From Parasitella parasitica (lineage: Eukaryota; Mucoromycota; Mucoromycetes; Mucorales; Mucoraceae): a stretch of DNA of 22,918 nt. Made by a program: the position numbers and the translations under genes. The stretch is taken from assembly GCA_025201805.1 (NCBI GenBank), contig MU619305.1, positions 3,839 to 26,756 on the forward strand. Direction: 5' to 3'. The notes under the pieces were generated by a model. That model was not told the origin of the DNA and ran no database searches. It saw nothing but the letters and a program-made list of their open reading frames with translations. Each line of letters opens with the position of its first letter. Position 1 is the stretch's first letter. This document shows positions 1 through 9,870 of the stretch, in pieces.

Positions 1-170
1 TTAATATTATAATCCTTCCATTGTAGCTATGTTAGATATCACGTTTGTAGCCTTTATATGGATACAACAAATGTGAATCATCCATTGGTAATTTTGGCTT
101 TGCAATCTAGACTAAGTCGGGCCCAAATAGATAGTTTCTTATATAACAAGTTCTATCGATTACTTCTATT

Positions 171-644
171 TGTTATGTCAAAAGTCTGATAAAATAAATC
201 TGCCAAAGAATTACACCTTTATTCATAATACATCTCTCGATGTATTATATACACATTCATTACACTAGGGTTCTACTGTCTAGCTGCATAATGTAAATCA
301 TGACTACCCATGATTTACTGTAAGACCCTGGGACCGATCTGAGACCCTGATGTGAGGCCTTGCCATGTTATTGATATAACACTATTTACTATATGATAGA
401 ATATGCGGTGAAATTTAACCTTGGATCCTGTTGTATCAATAACATGGCAAGGCCTCACATCAGGGTCTCAGATCGGTCCCAGGGTCTTACAGTAAATCAT
501 GGGTAAGGTAATCATGATTTACATTATACGGTTAGACAGTACAACCCTACTTTAATAAATGTGTAACTAGTACGTCGAGAGATGTATTAAGAGTAAAAGT
601 GTAATCCTTTGGTAGATTTATTTTATTAGACTTTTGACATAACA
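171..644. repeat. Long foldback (inverted-repeat) element
   Basis: Arms 171-376 and 434-644 are inverted copies around a 57-nt loop (377-433). The inner 71 bp (306-376 against 434-504) are perfectly complementary. The outer ~135 bp are imperfect but clear, for example the segment reading tgacataaca at 635-644 mirrors 171-180. No coding potential was found in it. It could be a foldback MITE or a locus giving a long hairpin RNA. I could not define a convincing target-site duplication, so the outer limits are approximate. Confidence 0.9.
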
Positions 645-842
645 GATCCGATAAGGGACGGTTGCCATGACAACTGAATTGAAACAATATGGTAATCATG
701 GTTATTCTAAGGATACACAACACTTATATATGCAAGACATTCCACGATTAATTCTATTTTTTATAAAACAACCGGCGATATTTAATCTTGGATTCGATCA
801 GGAACGGTTGCCATAATAACTGAGCGGTAACCACGGAATTCT
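643..842. repeat. Imperfect direct repeat beside the foldback
   Basis: The segments 643-707 and 789-842 align in direct orientation. Both start with gatycgat and share the core acggttgccat, followed by a run ending in an aactga and then a ggtaaYcaYgg block and attc. The second copy lacks about 11 bp. The first copy begins at the outer edge of the foldback's right arm, so the pair may belong to the same repetitive family. Confidence 0.6.
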
Positions 843-1676
843 ATGGAAACAACATCTGCTTAAAAACACAAAAATTTCATCTATTTTGGAGACTGGCAGC
901 CTCGCAGAGCGAGATGAACCCTGTCGATTTTTACCATAGCGTAGTGAAGGTGGAAACATTACCAGAGTGGCCAGAGTGGGGGGAAGAGGGGTGGCCAACT
1001 TGTATCTTATAAGAGGAAATAGTATTCTATAGGACCTTAACTTTCCTAAGCGCAAATTATTTGCTATGAGCCACTACTACTACTACTACTACAAAATTCC
1101 TATTAAGTGATCTTCTTTTGCAACACCTTGATATTTTACAAAACTTTTCTTGATAATATGGATAAAGTGACAATTGAAATAATTTTAAGAACTTCTGAGT
1201 CTTTAATTGAGAAAACTTTTTAGCCTTACTCCAAAAGTGTAAAATGATCGCAGTATTTTAACAACATGCGTATATTGTGCAAAGCAAGCCCCGGCTGTAA
1301 TGGTTGATTTATCTTTCACTTTGAAGATATAAAAGTATATAATCCATTTTTAAGCTTTTATAGTTTATAAAAAGAGAAGTGTAAGAGATTACATCCTATA
1401 TTCCATCCAACCTAGTTCGTTAGATAGAACTAAAAAAGACGCTGTCAAAAGCCTCGGTCACAAAGCTAATTAATTTATCTGCCTCACTTTTTCATATAAA
1501 AACGAGATTGCTCGGACACCTTACGCTATAGCGATTTAAATATATAGCACGCGTTAAATATAGTTAATATTTTTTTTTTGGGTAAAAACGATGTGATTGG
1601 AATTGATCTAGTTATTTAGGCCCCCCCTTTTTTTAGTCAAGAGTAGCTATAAACTTGGTTTTCCTTCTTTTCTGAA
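843..1676. other. Intergenic, AT-rich, no gene seen
   Basis: A (TAC)n microsatellite lies at 1073-1092 and a C7T7-type pyrimidine run lies at 1621-1634, just ahead of the Gag-like gene. An open frame on the minus strand at 798-1055 has no recognisable domain and overlaps the repeat. No LTR-like pair was found when this leader was compared with the sequence downstream of the Gag-like gene. Confidence 0.5.
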
Positions 1677-4220
1677 ATGAACAACAAAAACATGGAAAAA
1701 GATCCCATTGAAATATTCAAATTATTCGACCGGTGGGCTGAATCGCTTCCCAAAAACGGCCAAGAGCTATATAGTGGAGGATCTCTAAGCAGAATTGAAA
1801 GTCAAATAAAACAGCAATGCTTAAATATGGAAACTCAAGGGCTAGGAGACAACAGCATCGTCTCTGATACAACTACAGAAACCACCACAGTTGTCAAACA
1901 AGAAATGGTAAACAACGCAAAAAAAGCAGAATTGAAGCCCAATTTTTTGTTTGAATTAAAAGGCGATAACACCAACGCAAGCACAAAGGAGAACATATCA
2001 CCTTTTGAATGTGTATATGACTTTTGTCTTGCTTTAGAAAAGTTTTGCAAATCTAAATCAACACCTGAAAATGAACTGGATATAGACAAGGATTGGAAAA
2101 AACTACTATTTACCTGTAGCTCGCATAATTCCGAAAGAATCATGTGGATCCATCTTACATTTCAGACCTCAAACAAACTAAAACTCGCTTGGAAGCAAGT
2201 TGTTAGAAGACTTATGGCGAACTTTGATGACCCGAAAAGAAGTTTATCACTTGAACTGACATTGTCTAAATTCAAGTTTTTACCTGAAGTCGAGTCGATT
2301 TATACAGCCAATTCAGAGTTCGCAAGATATGCCGACGAATTAGGGGATGACTCAAAGAGAGTAGTAGACATGTACATGAATGGAATGCCTCCTATCATCA
2401 AATATGTTCTCCAATCGACAATAGATTATGATGAAGCAACGCAATTTAGATATTCTTTGTTAGATGTGCAACAAAGGGCTGCAGTCTTCTTGACAGCAAA
2501 TGAGGGCGATTTGATTTTTTATTCAAAAAGTGCACATTTGGCTATATCTTTGGAATACGAGAAGATTGACACCAAAAATTGTGAATTTCATTTGCTTGCT
2601 GACCACTCAACCATCGAATGCCCCGATTACAATGTATTGAAATTTCCTTACATGGATTTCACGCCTTTGAAATTCGATCCTATATCAACTATTATAGCTA
2701 CACCAAGCTTTCTACCTATGGAAGATATAATGTCAAACGCAGATACTCAATCAAATCAAATACCTGTGCAAGCGGTGTCAGCACCAAAAGAGGTGCATAA
2801 ATTAGCTGATTTAGGACAAATGGATGGCTCAGTCATCCCACAAGAAAACTCCTCATTAACTACTTCTATCGCTAGTAAAGAACAGGTAAGAGATCGAGTG
2901 GTTCAACAGGACTCTTTAGTATCAGCAGCTTCTGCTACTGTAGGTCATCATCATGATCAGGTTTTCCAGCGAGAACATCCTACACAAGCTAATACCGCCA
3001 CAATACTATCTAATCCTCAAGCGAGCAATACTGTATTAATGAATGATTTAGCAGAGACGCAAAACGATTGCCAGACAGAGGCTACGCATCTAGTTGTAAA
3101 ACAAGATGATCGCCAAATAAAGGCTATACACCAAGCAGAGAAAGAAAGGAATCTTCAATTAGAGGCCACAAATCAGCCCGAACTTGACACAGCTTCTAAA
3201 TCGGAAATGCCAAATCATTTTGAACCAAATAGTAATGCTCAGAATTTGACAACGGAAATGCCCCCAGACCAAACGGAAGTAGCCAAGCCAATGACACCCT
3301 CGCAAGAACTAGTTAACAACACTACTAACGCATTTACAACTGCTTTTTACTCTGTTTCCCCACAAAAATCAACAGAGTCTGTCTCCACTTCGAAAATCGC
3401 TGATGAATTACAACAGCCCTCAATCAGCAATTCACTACCCACAGAGAAAAAACAATTTTCAGGGATATTTATCAAGTCTGCTTTGGAAGGGGCAAAGGAT
3501 TTTCTAGAAACTGTTAAAAACTCTCCTCTAGATAACCATCACTTGCATTTACAGCCAAAGAGTACGCATGTTATGGCTGCATCTGCACAAAAAAAGCTTA
3601 TTGTAGGTACGACACCCAGACCAAAAGCTGTTAAAATAAGTGTACCTCCAAAGATGAGTCAAATAACTACACAGCCAATGGCTACACACCGTGCATTGGT
3701 ATCGCCACAAACAATAAGTAAACCGAAACATGAACCATCGTCATATACTCGAAGATCAAGGTCTCGTTCCAATTCACCATCTGGTAGATCTTTTAGACAA
3801 AATGGATTCTCTTCAAGGTCAAGATCTCGATCCAGTTCTCTAGACCGGAACTATCATTACTTGCAAAGCCATCCTCAACGTCGCCATCCTCAATCAAGCA
3901 ATAGTCCGTCTCTTAGAGCAAAATCACCAGAGAGAGGTTGCTATATCCATGGATTAGGTGCTAACCATTCAACCAAGAATTGTCGTCAAGCACAATTGGT
4001 CATTCATCCTCGTAATTTGTATCTTGACCCCCAAAATTCATTACCACCGACTCCAACCACTCCGACAATGCCAACAGCGCCAGAGGGGCGAATGAGTAAA
4101 AGATGGTTAAGGCCTGATGGAGGACCTAATTTATGCATATTTTGTGGACTCATTTTTAGACCTGGCCATCTTGCGTTTTGCACCAAAGTATCGCCAAAGA
4201 AAAAGCCTAAAAGGCGTTAA
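1677..4220 (+). CDS. Gag-like zinc-knuckle protein, 847 aa, no pol
   Basis: A single uninterrupted frame. Residues ~170-245 (from AWKQVVRRLMANF through MYMNGMPPIIKYVL) resemble the retrotransposon Gag capsid-type domain. Three Cys/His clusters are visible: C302-x2-H305-x4-H310-x4-C315, C755-x2-H758-x5-H764-x4-C769 with the Gag-typical HG and HST signature, and C820-x2-C823-x7-H831-x3-C835. Residues ~320-680 are low-complexity and rich in Gln, Ser, Thr and Ala. Residues ~688-725 are an Arg/Ser tract (RSRSRS twice). The tail KKKPKRR looks like a nuclear localisation signal. No protease, reverse transcriptase or integrase frame follows, and no flanking LTRs were found. The ATG at 1677 follows a pyrimidine-rich leader. 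It may be a domesticated Gag or a non-autonomous Gag-only element. The open frame over 2.5 kb argues for recent function. The domain call rests on pattern only. Confidence 0.75.
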   Translation: MNNKNMEKDPIEIFKLFDRWAESLPKNGQELYSGGSLSRIESQIKQQCLNMETQGLGDNSIVSDTTTETTTVVKQEMVNNAKKAELKPNFLFELKGDNTNASTKENISPFECVYDFCLALEKFCKSKSTPENELDIDKDWKKLLFTCSSHNSERIMWIHLTFQTSNKLKLAWKQVVRRLMANFDDPKRSLSLELTLSKFKFLPEVESIYTANSEFARYADELGDDSKRVVDMYMNGMPPIIKYVLQSTIDYDEATQFRYSLLDVQQRAAVFLTANEGDLIFYSKSAHLAISLEYEKIDTKNCEFHLLADHSTIECPDYNVLKFPYMDFTPLKFDPISTIIATPSFLPMEDIMSNADTQSNQIPVQAVSAPKEVHKLADLGQMDGSVIPQENSSLTTSIASKEQVRDRVVQQDSLVSAASATVGHHHDQVFQREHPTQANTATILSNPQASNTVLMNDLAETQNDCQTEATHLVVKQDDRQIKAIHQAEKERNLQLEATNQPELDTASKSEMPNHFEPNSNAQNLTTEMPPDQTEVAKPMTPSQELVNNTTNAFTTAFYSVSPQKSTESVSTSKIADELQQPSISNSLPTEKKQFSGIFIKSALEGAKDFLETVKNSPLDNHHLHLQPKSTHVMAASAQKKLIVGTTPRPKAVKISVPPKMSQITTQPMATHRALVSPQTISKPKHEPSSYTRRSRSRSNSPSGRSFRQNGFSSRSRSRSSSLDRNYHYLQSHPQRRHPQSSNSPSLRAKSPERGCYIHGLGANHSTKNCRQAQLVIHPRNLYLDPQNSLPPTPTTPTMPTAPEGRMSKRWLRPDGGPNLCIFCGLIFRPGHLAFCTKVSPKKKPKRR

Positions 4221-4616
4221 ATATTTTGTGTATTGTAGGCATTTGCTTAATACTTGAATTCTTCTAATAAATACTTGGTGTTGTTATATTTCTTTGAAAA
4301 GAGTTTTTCATGAGTATTATTGATTAAGCCAAGAATTTTATTTTTTCATCTTGAATAATCTGATAAATATATAAAGTAGAATATGATCTCTTGAAAAATT
4401 TTATGGCTCAAACAGCTTATGTATACATTGTTAAATGTTATGGCTTGTACCACATTTACACTAATCACAAGCAAGCTATCGATTCTGTAGATTTTCCAGT
4501 CAAAAGTAAAATGAGAATCTCAAGAGTGTGCACATTGATTATAAAAACAACATTTAATTACTCGATGAGGACGGGGTCTAGTATGAAAAAACCTTTAAAA
4601 ATAGTATTATACAATT
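4221..4616. other. Convergent intergenic region
   Basis: This lies between the 3' ends of the Gag-like gene and the methyltransferase gene. It holds a 74-codon plus-strand frame (ATG 4403, stop 4627) with a tataaag about 30 nt upstream of its ATG. That frame has no recognisable domain and runs over the end of the opposite-strand methyltransferase, so it is not called as a gene. Confidence 0.4.
4266..4271 (+). terminator. Poly(A) signal AATAAA of the Gag-like gene
   Basis: A canonical hexamer sits 46 nt after the stop codon. It is the only exact hexamer just downstream of this gene. Confidence 0.45.
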
Positions 4617-5537
4617 CTATTCAATAAGTGGATTGTAAATAGCATAAAATGAAACCCAAAAAGCCGTGAAATCCCTTTGCTCATCATCTTCCTCTGGTAT
4701 TCTTAGCTCTGTCTCTGTTCTAATATCCGTAAAGCCTTCTGTCACCAACATTTGTTTGAATTGATCCTCGGATACATAATATTTCATTGATTTAGTTGCT
4801 TGCCGATAATATTGCGTTGATCTGTCCGCACAAACATGCCCACCAGCCAGGATGCCGCCAGGCTTCAAAAGCCATGTTGCTTTGTGAATGAAACGTTTGA
4901 TTTGATCAAGATCAAATAAATGCAGTACACTGCCAGCGTGCACAATCGAAATGGTGTTACATAGAACATGTGTCTTTTCAAATGTAAACAAATCGTCTAC
5001 GATGAATTTAATTGGACATGTCTTTGAGTTATCTTTGAATAGCTCGTATCCACAATTAATATAACACTGCTCAATATCCATCCCAATAAGATAATCTTTT
5101 GGGTATCCATCTAAAATCAGTTTTCTTAAATCTGTTCCTACGACAGTTGAAAATGGTCATCAGGGTCTACATACCTGTTGATGGGATTTCTCTTACTAAC
5201 CTGTGCAACATCCGATGTCTAGAAAATAAGGCTTTTCGCCTTGTAAATCTAGTGTCTGTCCAAGTTTTATCAGATCCATGTAGAAAAAGCGTTCATGAAT
5301 CCTCGAGAATAAAAACTTGAATCTTTGTATACACCGATAGTTGATTCTCCCCTGCTAGTTAGCATTCATCAAATCAGTGTCTTTGAATGTGTTATGCGGT
5401 TGTGTTAGTCATACTTTGGCTAACTTTTGTTGTATTGATATCAGATGGTTTCCTATCTCTTTGCCATCATATATGCCGGTATATTCTCGATAGAATTGAA
5501 TCACTTGCTTGCTAAACAAAGCAGGATCTTCTGTCAT
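4617..5537 (-). CDS. Class I SAM-dependent methyltransferase, 264 aa
   Basis: Three exons rebuilt on the minus strand: 5415-5537, 5201-5351 and 4617-5137. The two introns (5352-5414 and 5138-5200) are each 63 nt, with donors GTATG and GTTAGT. Splicing restores SAM-binding motif I as FLDIGCCTGTD (residues 84-94), with its GxxxG loop crossing the second intron, then an acidic motif GMDIE (110-114). The conserved LKPGG segment of the Rossmann methyltransferase fold follows in exon 3. The length of 264 aa fits small soluble methyltransferases. The substrate is unknown. The start at 5537 follows a TTCTTTAG sequence. An in-frame ATG at 5594 would add 19 residues, and a 5' UTR intron ending there is possible. 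The gene diverges from the homeodomain gene and converges on the Gag-like gene. Confidence 0.88.
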
Positions 5538-6000
5538 CCTAAAGAATTGGGGCAAAAAGAAGAAATGAGAAGTTAACAATCGTTTTCCCATCACTAGCCT
5601 GAAGTCACGTTAACTACCACATTATTATCATCTCACTTGATAAATTACAAATTTTGGCAATAGCCCTGGGTTTGGCATGCTTGAAAGTCAGTTGACAAAT
5701 GTGTCAGACATGGAGTGTTTTATCAAACTTGAATAAAAGCTTGAGAATACGTCAAATTAATTGTTTAATCATAGTCTCAATGCGTCGTGATTCATTCTAT
5801 TCAAACATTATCAGACAGGCGACTGGTTTCATAAATCAATGTTAAGACATGAAATCAATAAATGGCTAGTCTCCTATTCATGAAAGTAAAGCCATCTGCA
5901 TATAACACATTTATGATAAATCATCGAAAAATGCATTTATAAAGAAAGATATCAATAATTGAAAGCTTTATTTTTTCAATCTTTTTTCAAATAAATTGCA
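5538..6000. promoter_or_regulatory. Divergent promoter region, methyltransferase / homeodomain gene
   Basis: This 463-bp AT-rich region separates two divergent start codons and probably holds both promoters. A TATAAAG at 5938-5944 lies 57 nt before the homeodomain ATG. No other gene was seen. Confidence 0.45.
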
Positions 6001-7020
6001 ATGGCAAAACAAAAGCGCAGGATTACATCCAGCAAGGCGCCCCAAAAAACAGTATTCTCAACTTATATTCAATCAGCAGAAAGTGAGTCTACTTCGGAAA
6101 CCCCTCAATCATCTGCTACTGATGATGGCAAGGATGAATCAAGCTCCCCTGGATCTGCGAATGAAGATGAAAACGACGAAAGTACTGGTGAACAAAGCAA
6201 TACAACATCTTCATCCGACGGATTTGGCCGTATTCCGATTCGCTCTCGAATAAGATTTTCCCTTGAAGAGAAAGAGGTACTGGAGCGTGCCTTCAAGAAA
6301 AGTAAGCGCCCAACCAACGAAGTAAAACAACGTCTTGCTCAGGACATGGACACCAATGTGTCTCGCATACAAATTTGGTTCCAGAATCGAAGAGCCAAGG
6401 AGAAAAAGACGAGTAAAAGCTCTAGCAATCACCAAGTTGGGCAAGGCAGCGGTAGCAATGGCTCGTTATCTCCTGAAAGCGTGGATTCTAACACCACAGC
6501 AGCTGCAATAAAAGACAGAAAGCCCCACAAAATAACTGAATCATCTCCTCGCGAGAATTCTTCCATTGGTAGAAAACGAAAAAAACAAGAGCAATCGGCA
6601 ACCGCTGGAGCTCTTCCTCATCAATTTTTGCCCTCAGAGAGTTATGCTACCCCTTATCCAAATTTCCCTCATACTTTCCAACCTTTTGATTCATCTAGTG
6701 CAGCTAATACACAGATACCCGGTGGAAATTTATTCTACTCATTGCCAGCTCGAAGGGTATATATTTCAGACTATGATTGGCATGTTTGCCACCAACCATT
6801 TCCGCAGCAATTGCAGAAATCTTTTGCCAACGATAAATCTGTTAAATATGTTGATCCAAAAAAGGTTGTGAACCCTGAGTCATTTAAGACAGATAACAGC
6901 AGCAGCAGCAGCCAAAGTGACGCATTCCAAAGCCGAAAAGGGAAGATCAAGGAAAAAGCTATTGCGAACGAAGTAAATGCTGAGCAAGATGAAGACATAA
7001 ACGACGATAGGGACTTGTAG
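6001..7020 (+). CDS. Homeodomain transcription factor, 339 aa
   Basis: An intronless frame. The homeodomain spans residues 79-138 (numbered back from W126 as position 48), with conserved F86 (8), L94 (16), F98 (20) and the recognition-helix core WFQNRRAK at 126-133. Gln at position 50 and Asn at 51 predict binding to TAAT-core sites. There is no three-residue loop insertion, so it is a typical (non-TALE) homeodomain, closer in type to fungal Hoy1/Phx1-like factors than to mating-type TALE proteins. The N-terminus is basic (MAKQKRR), followed by an acidic Ser/Glu-rich segment (~25-73). The C-terminal half is Ser-rich and largely disordered in appearance, with a run of Ser codons (AGC repeats near 6897-6910) and an acidic tail. 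It is nuclear by family. The target genes cannot be read from this sequence. Confidence 0.94.
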   Translation: MAKQKRRITSSKAPQKTVFSTYIQSAESESTSETPQSSATDDGKDESSSPGSANEDENDESTGEQSNTTSSSDGFGRIPIRSRIRFSLEEKEVLERAFKKSKRPTNEVKQRLAQDMDTNVSRIQIWFQNRRAKEKKTSKSSSNHQVGQGSGSNGSLSPESVDSNTTAAAIKDRKPHKITESSPRENSSIGRKRKKQEQSATAGALPHQFLPSESYATPYPNFPHTFQPFDSSSAANTQIPGGNLFYSLPARRVYISDYDWHVCHQPFPQQLQKSFANDKSVKYVDPKKVVNPESFKTDNSSSSSQSDAFQSRKGKIKEKAIANEVNAEQDEDINDDRDL

Positions 7021-7447
7021 TTCTCTCAAAACTGAAGGGAGTGTTCTTTTTCTCTCTAAAGAATTTATTTAACATTGACTGTATACTAATAGCTTGATTT
7101 AAGCTGCTCATCTTAATGTATTTCTATGTCATTTTGCTTGTAGTTGTTTCTTATCCTACAGTCCGGGCTTACAGGATTTAAACATATCTTCTACATTTTC
7201 TCACAAAAGTTTGCAAAGATAGTCTTTTTAGCTTCTCTAATGTATCCCATCCCACTGCTGACCCCTTACTTTGCATGAATTCTTTCAATAAACTACCGTT
7301 TTTACCATTCATTTGATACAGACTTTTCAAAAATGAGTCAGATTGACCACTGCCAATACAATCTCCGTGCCTTTTTGACCTCATCTACGCCAGTTTTTTC
7401 TTTTTGGCTCTTTCTTCTTCTACAGCTTCAAACAAAATCATTGAAAC
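7021..7447 (+). promoter_or_regulatory. Homeodomain 3' end and TRP1 upstream region
   Basis: This 427-bp tandem spacer ends in a pyrimidine-rich tract (about 7393-7425) before the TRP1 ATG, which is common in fungal promoters of well-expressed genes. A CTACAG within it could end a 5' UTR intron. Minus-strand frames here have no domain and are taken as chance. Confidence 0.45.
7334..7340 (+). promoter_or_regulatory. TGAGTCA, Gcn4/CPC1-type bZIP site
   Basis: A perfect AP-1/Gcn4 consensus lies 107 nt upstream of the TRP1 start. In ascomycetes tryptophan genes are classic targets of general amino acid control through Gcn4/CPC1, so the position fits. That this control works the same way in this fungus is inference. 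Confidence 0.5.
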
Positions 7448-9793
7448 ATGACAACCCTGCTTATCGACAATTACGACAGTTTCACTTACAACGTATACCA
7501 GTACCTGTGTTCGCAAGGTGCTGATGTCGTAGTCCATCGCAATGATAAAATCACCATTGATGAAATTGAGAAACTTGCACCTCGCAACATTGTTATTTCG
7601 CCAGGGCCTGGTCATCCTGCCATCGATGCTGGTGTTTCCCGCGATGCCATTGCTAATTTTGCCGGTAAAATTCCTATTCTTGGTATCTGTATGGGTTTGC
7701 AATGTATGTTTGAAGTCTATGGTGGCACTGTGTCTTATGCTGGCGACATCCTACATGGAAAAGCATCTCCAATCAAGCACGATAGTCGTGGTGTCTTTAA
7801 GGGCATCCCTCAAAACAACATGGTCACTCGTTATCACTCCTTGGCCGGTATGCCATCAACTATTCCAGATACTCTTGAAGTCACTTCTACCACAGATGAT
7901 GGTGTTATTATGGGCGTTCGTCACAAAGAGTACACTGTTGAAGGTGTTCAGTTTCATCCCGAGAGTATCTTGTGCGAAAATGGACATACCATGATTCAAA
8001 ATTTCTTAAAATTGAATGGTGGTACTTGGGAGGAGAACCCTGGGGCTGGTGTATTGCCAGACAAGTTGAGATCTTCCTCTCAAGGTAACGAAGCATCCAA
8101 AAAGATGCCTGCTGCTACTACTGCAATTCCTACCCTTGAAACTACGTCTACTGCTGCTAATACAGGCATAATTTCCAACAGCGGTGTACCTTCTATTTTA
8201 ACTCGTATCTATGCTCAACGTATCAAGGATGTGGAGATTGCCCGAGAAATTCCTGGCCAAAGCATGCTGGATTTGGAAAAGTTGCTGCAATTGCATGTCG
8301 CTCCTCCCCTTCAAGATGTTGTTGCTCGTTTAAATCAACGAAAGCCTGCTCTTTTAGCTGAAGTTAAGCGTGCTTCTCCTTCCAAAGGTAATATTGATGC
8401 CACTGCTAATGCTGCAGAGCAAGCTCTTCAATATGCTTTAGCTGGTGCTAGTGTTGTATCAGTTTTAACGGAACCCAAATGGTTCCGTGGAACAATCCAT
8501 GACATGCGCCAGGTACGTGAGGCTATCACACATTTGCCTAATCGTCCCTGTATCTTGAGGAAGGATTTTATTGTCGACCGTTACCAAATTTTAGAAGGTC
8601 GAGTCTACGGTGCCGATACAGTTTTGTTGATTGTAGCTATGCTGAATGACGAAAAGCTGCACGATTTATATAACTATTCCAAGTCTCTTGGTATGGAACC
8701 CTTAGTCGAAGTGAATAATGCAGAAGAAATGGCTCGTGCTAACGCTCTTGGTGCCAAGGTTATTGGTGTTAACAATCGCAATTTACATAGCTTTGATGTT
8801 GATATGGAAACCACATCTAGATTAGCTGAAATGGTGCCTAAAGGAACTATTTTGTGTGCTCTCTCCGGCATTACTGGCAAAGCAGATGTTGATATGTATG
8901 TAAAGCAAGGTGTCAGTGGTGTTCTTGTCGGTGAAGCTTTGATGCGTGCCTGGAATTTGAAAGAATTTGTAGCTGATTTACTTGGGCTTGAGAAGAAGGA
9001 TCCTATCGTGAAGGATAACGAGCCCAAGCAATCTCTTGTGAAAGTATGTGGCATTTCATCTGTAGAAGCAGCCAAAGAAGCAGCCAATGCCGGTGCGGAT
9101 TTGATTGGGCTCATTTTTGCTGAAAAATCTAAACGTAAAGTATCTGTTGAAACTGCTGCTGAAATTGTGAAGGCCATTCGCTCCACAGAACCTAGATCTG
9201 TGAAAACATCTTCCTGTACTACTCCCTCTTCCGATTGGTTTGAGATCCATCGTCGTTTATTAGAAAGCCGTAGTAAAAAACCTTTAGTTGTCGGTGTGTT
9301 TGTGAATCAATCTATAGAGTACATGTCACAAGTAACAGTGGAAGCTGGTTTGGATCTCATTCAATTGCATGGAACTGAACCTGTGGAATTAGCTCGCTAC
9401 TTACCTGTGCCCGTTATCAAGGCATTCCATATTGATAACGCTTCATTTAACCCTGCTCAGATCTCCAATTTGACACAACCTGAGGCCCATCAATATGTAT
9501 TATTAGACGCCAAAGTGTCTAGTTTGCCGTCTGATCAGCAAGGTGGCCAAGGTGTCAAGTTTGATTGGAGTATCGCAGAAAGTATCGTCAATCACAAGCA
9601 ATTTGAATTCTTGGGTAAAAAGGACTTTCCAGTGATTTTAGCCGGTGGACTTGATCCCACTAATGTTGCGGCAGCTATTAATCAAGTCAAACCTTGGATT
9701 GTCGATGTTTCATCAGGTGTTGAAACTGATGGTGTTAAAGATTTAGCAAAGATTTGTGCTTTTGTCAAAGCTGCTAAATCCGCTAATCATTAA
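7448..9793 (+). CDS. TRP1: Trifunctional tryptophan biosynthesis protein (GATase-IGPS-PRAI)
   Basis: An intronless 781-aa frame with three enzymes of tryptophan synthesis in order. Residues 1-195 are the class I glutamine amidotransferase subunit of anthranilate synthase (SPGPG at 51-55, nucleophile C81 in GICMG, H170 and E172 in FHPES). Residues ~247-515 are indole-3-glycerol-phosphate synthase ([11 protein letters not shown] at 304-314, RKDF at 371-374, SGI at 473-475). Residues ~529-778 are phosphoribosylanthranilate isomerase (catalytic C534 in KVCGI, QLHG at 639-642, D687 in LLDAK, AGGL at 732-735). A Ser/Thr/Ala-rich linker (~205-245) joins the first two. The amidotransferase partner, TrpE-type synthase, is not in the window. 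Order and length match the fungal trifunctional protein (TRP1 in Neurospora and Phycomyces, trpC in Aspergillus). All key residues are present. Confidence 0.98.
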   Translation: MTTLLIDNYDSFTYNVYQYLCSQGADVVVHRNDKITIDEIEKLAPRNIVISPGPGHPAIDAGVSRDAIANFAGKIPILGICMGLQCMFEVYGGTVSYAGDILHGKASPIKHDSRGVFKGIPQNNMVTRYHSLAGMPSTIPDTLEVTSTTDDGVIMGVRHKEYTVEGVQFHPESILCENGHTMIQNFLKLNGGTWEENPGAGVLPDKLRSSSQGNEASKKMPAATTAIPTLETTSTAANTGIISNSGVPSILTRIYAQRIKDVEIAREIPGQSMLDLEKLLQLHVAPPLQDVVARLNQRKPALLAEVKRASPSKGNIDATANAAEQALQYALAGASVVSVLTEPKWFRGTIHDMRQVREAITHLPNRPCILRKDFIVDRYQILEGRVYGADTVLLIVAMLNDEKLHDLYNYSKSLGMEPLVEVNNAEEMARANALGAKVIGVNNRNLHSFDVDMETTSRLAEMVPKGTILCALSGITGKADVDMYVKQGVSGVLVGEALMRAWNLKEFVADLLGLEKKDPIVKDNEPKQSLVKVCGISSVEAAKEAANAGADLIGLIFAEKSKRKVSVETAAEIVKAIRSTEPRSVKTSSCTTPSSDWFEIHRRLLESRSKKPLVVGVFVNQSIEYMSQVTVEAGLDLIQLHGTEPVELARYLPVPVIKAFHIDNASFNPAQISNLTQPEAHQYVLLDAKVSSLPSDQQGGQGVKFDWSIAESIVNHKQFEFLGKKDFPVILAGGLDPTNVAAAINQVKPWIVDVSSGVETDGVKDLAKICAFVKAAKSANH

Positions 9794-9798
9794 TTTCG

Positions 9799-9804
9799 AA
9801 TAAA
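9799..9804 (+). terminator. Poly(A) signal AATAAA of TRP1
   Basis: A canonical hexamer starts 6 nt after the TRP1 stop and is followed by an A-rich run. Only 77 nt separate the TRP1 and glutaredoxin stop codons. On the opposite strand another AATAAA overlaps the glutaredoxin stop (about 9869-9874), so the two transcripts probably overlap at their 3' ends. Confidence 0.5.
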
Positions 9805-9870
9805 AAAAGCATTGTTTTTATTTCTTAGTAAAAAAAATAAAATAATCTGGAAGTGTGTCTAAATTTGAAT

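Noticed and set aside
798-1055. 85-codon minus-strand frame
   Set aside because: It overlaps the direct repeat, has no domain and no promoter or splice support.
4560-4600. Ribozyme-like GATGAGGACGGGG sequence
   Set aside because: It lacks the CTGATGA...GAAA core and stems of a hammerhead ribozyme.
4403-4627. 74-codon plus-strand frame with a TATA-like box
   Set aside because: No recognisable family, and it overlaps the 3' end of the methyltransferase on the other strand. It is kept only as a remark in the intergenic entry.
7385-7702. Minus-strand frame across the TRP1 start
   Set aside because: It is a shadow of the TRP1 coding sequence, which is strongly supported by its motifs.
8674-9186. 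170-codon minus-strand frame
   Set aside because: It is antisense to the IGPS/PRAI part of TRP1, with composition explained by that gene.
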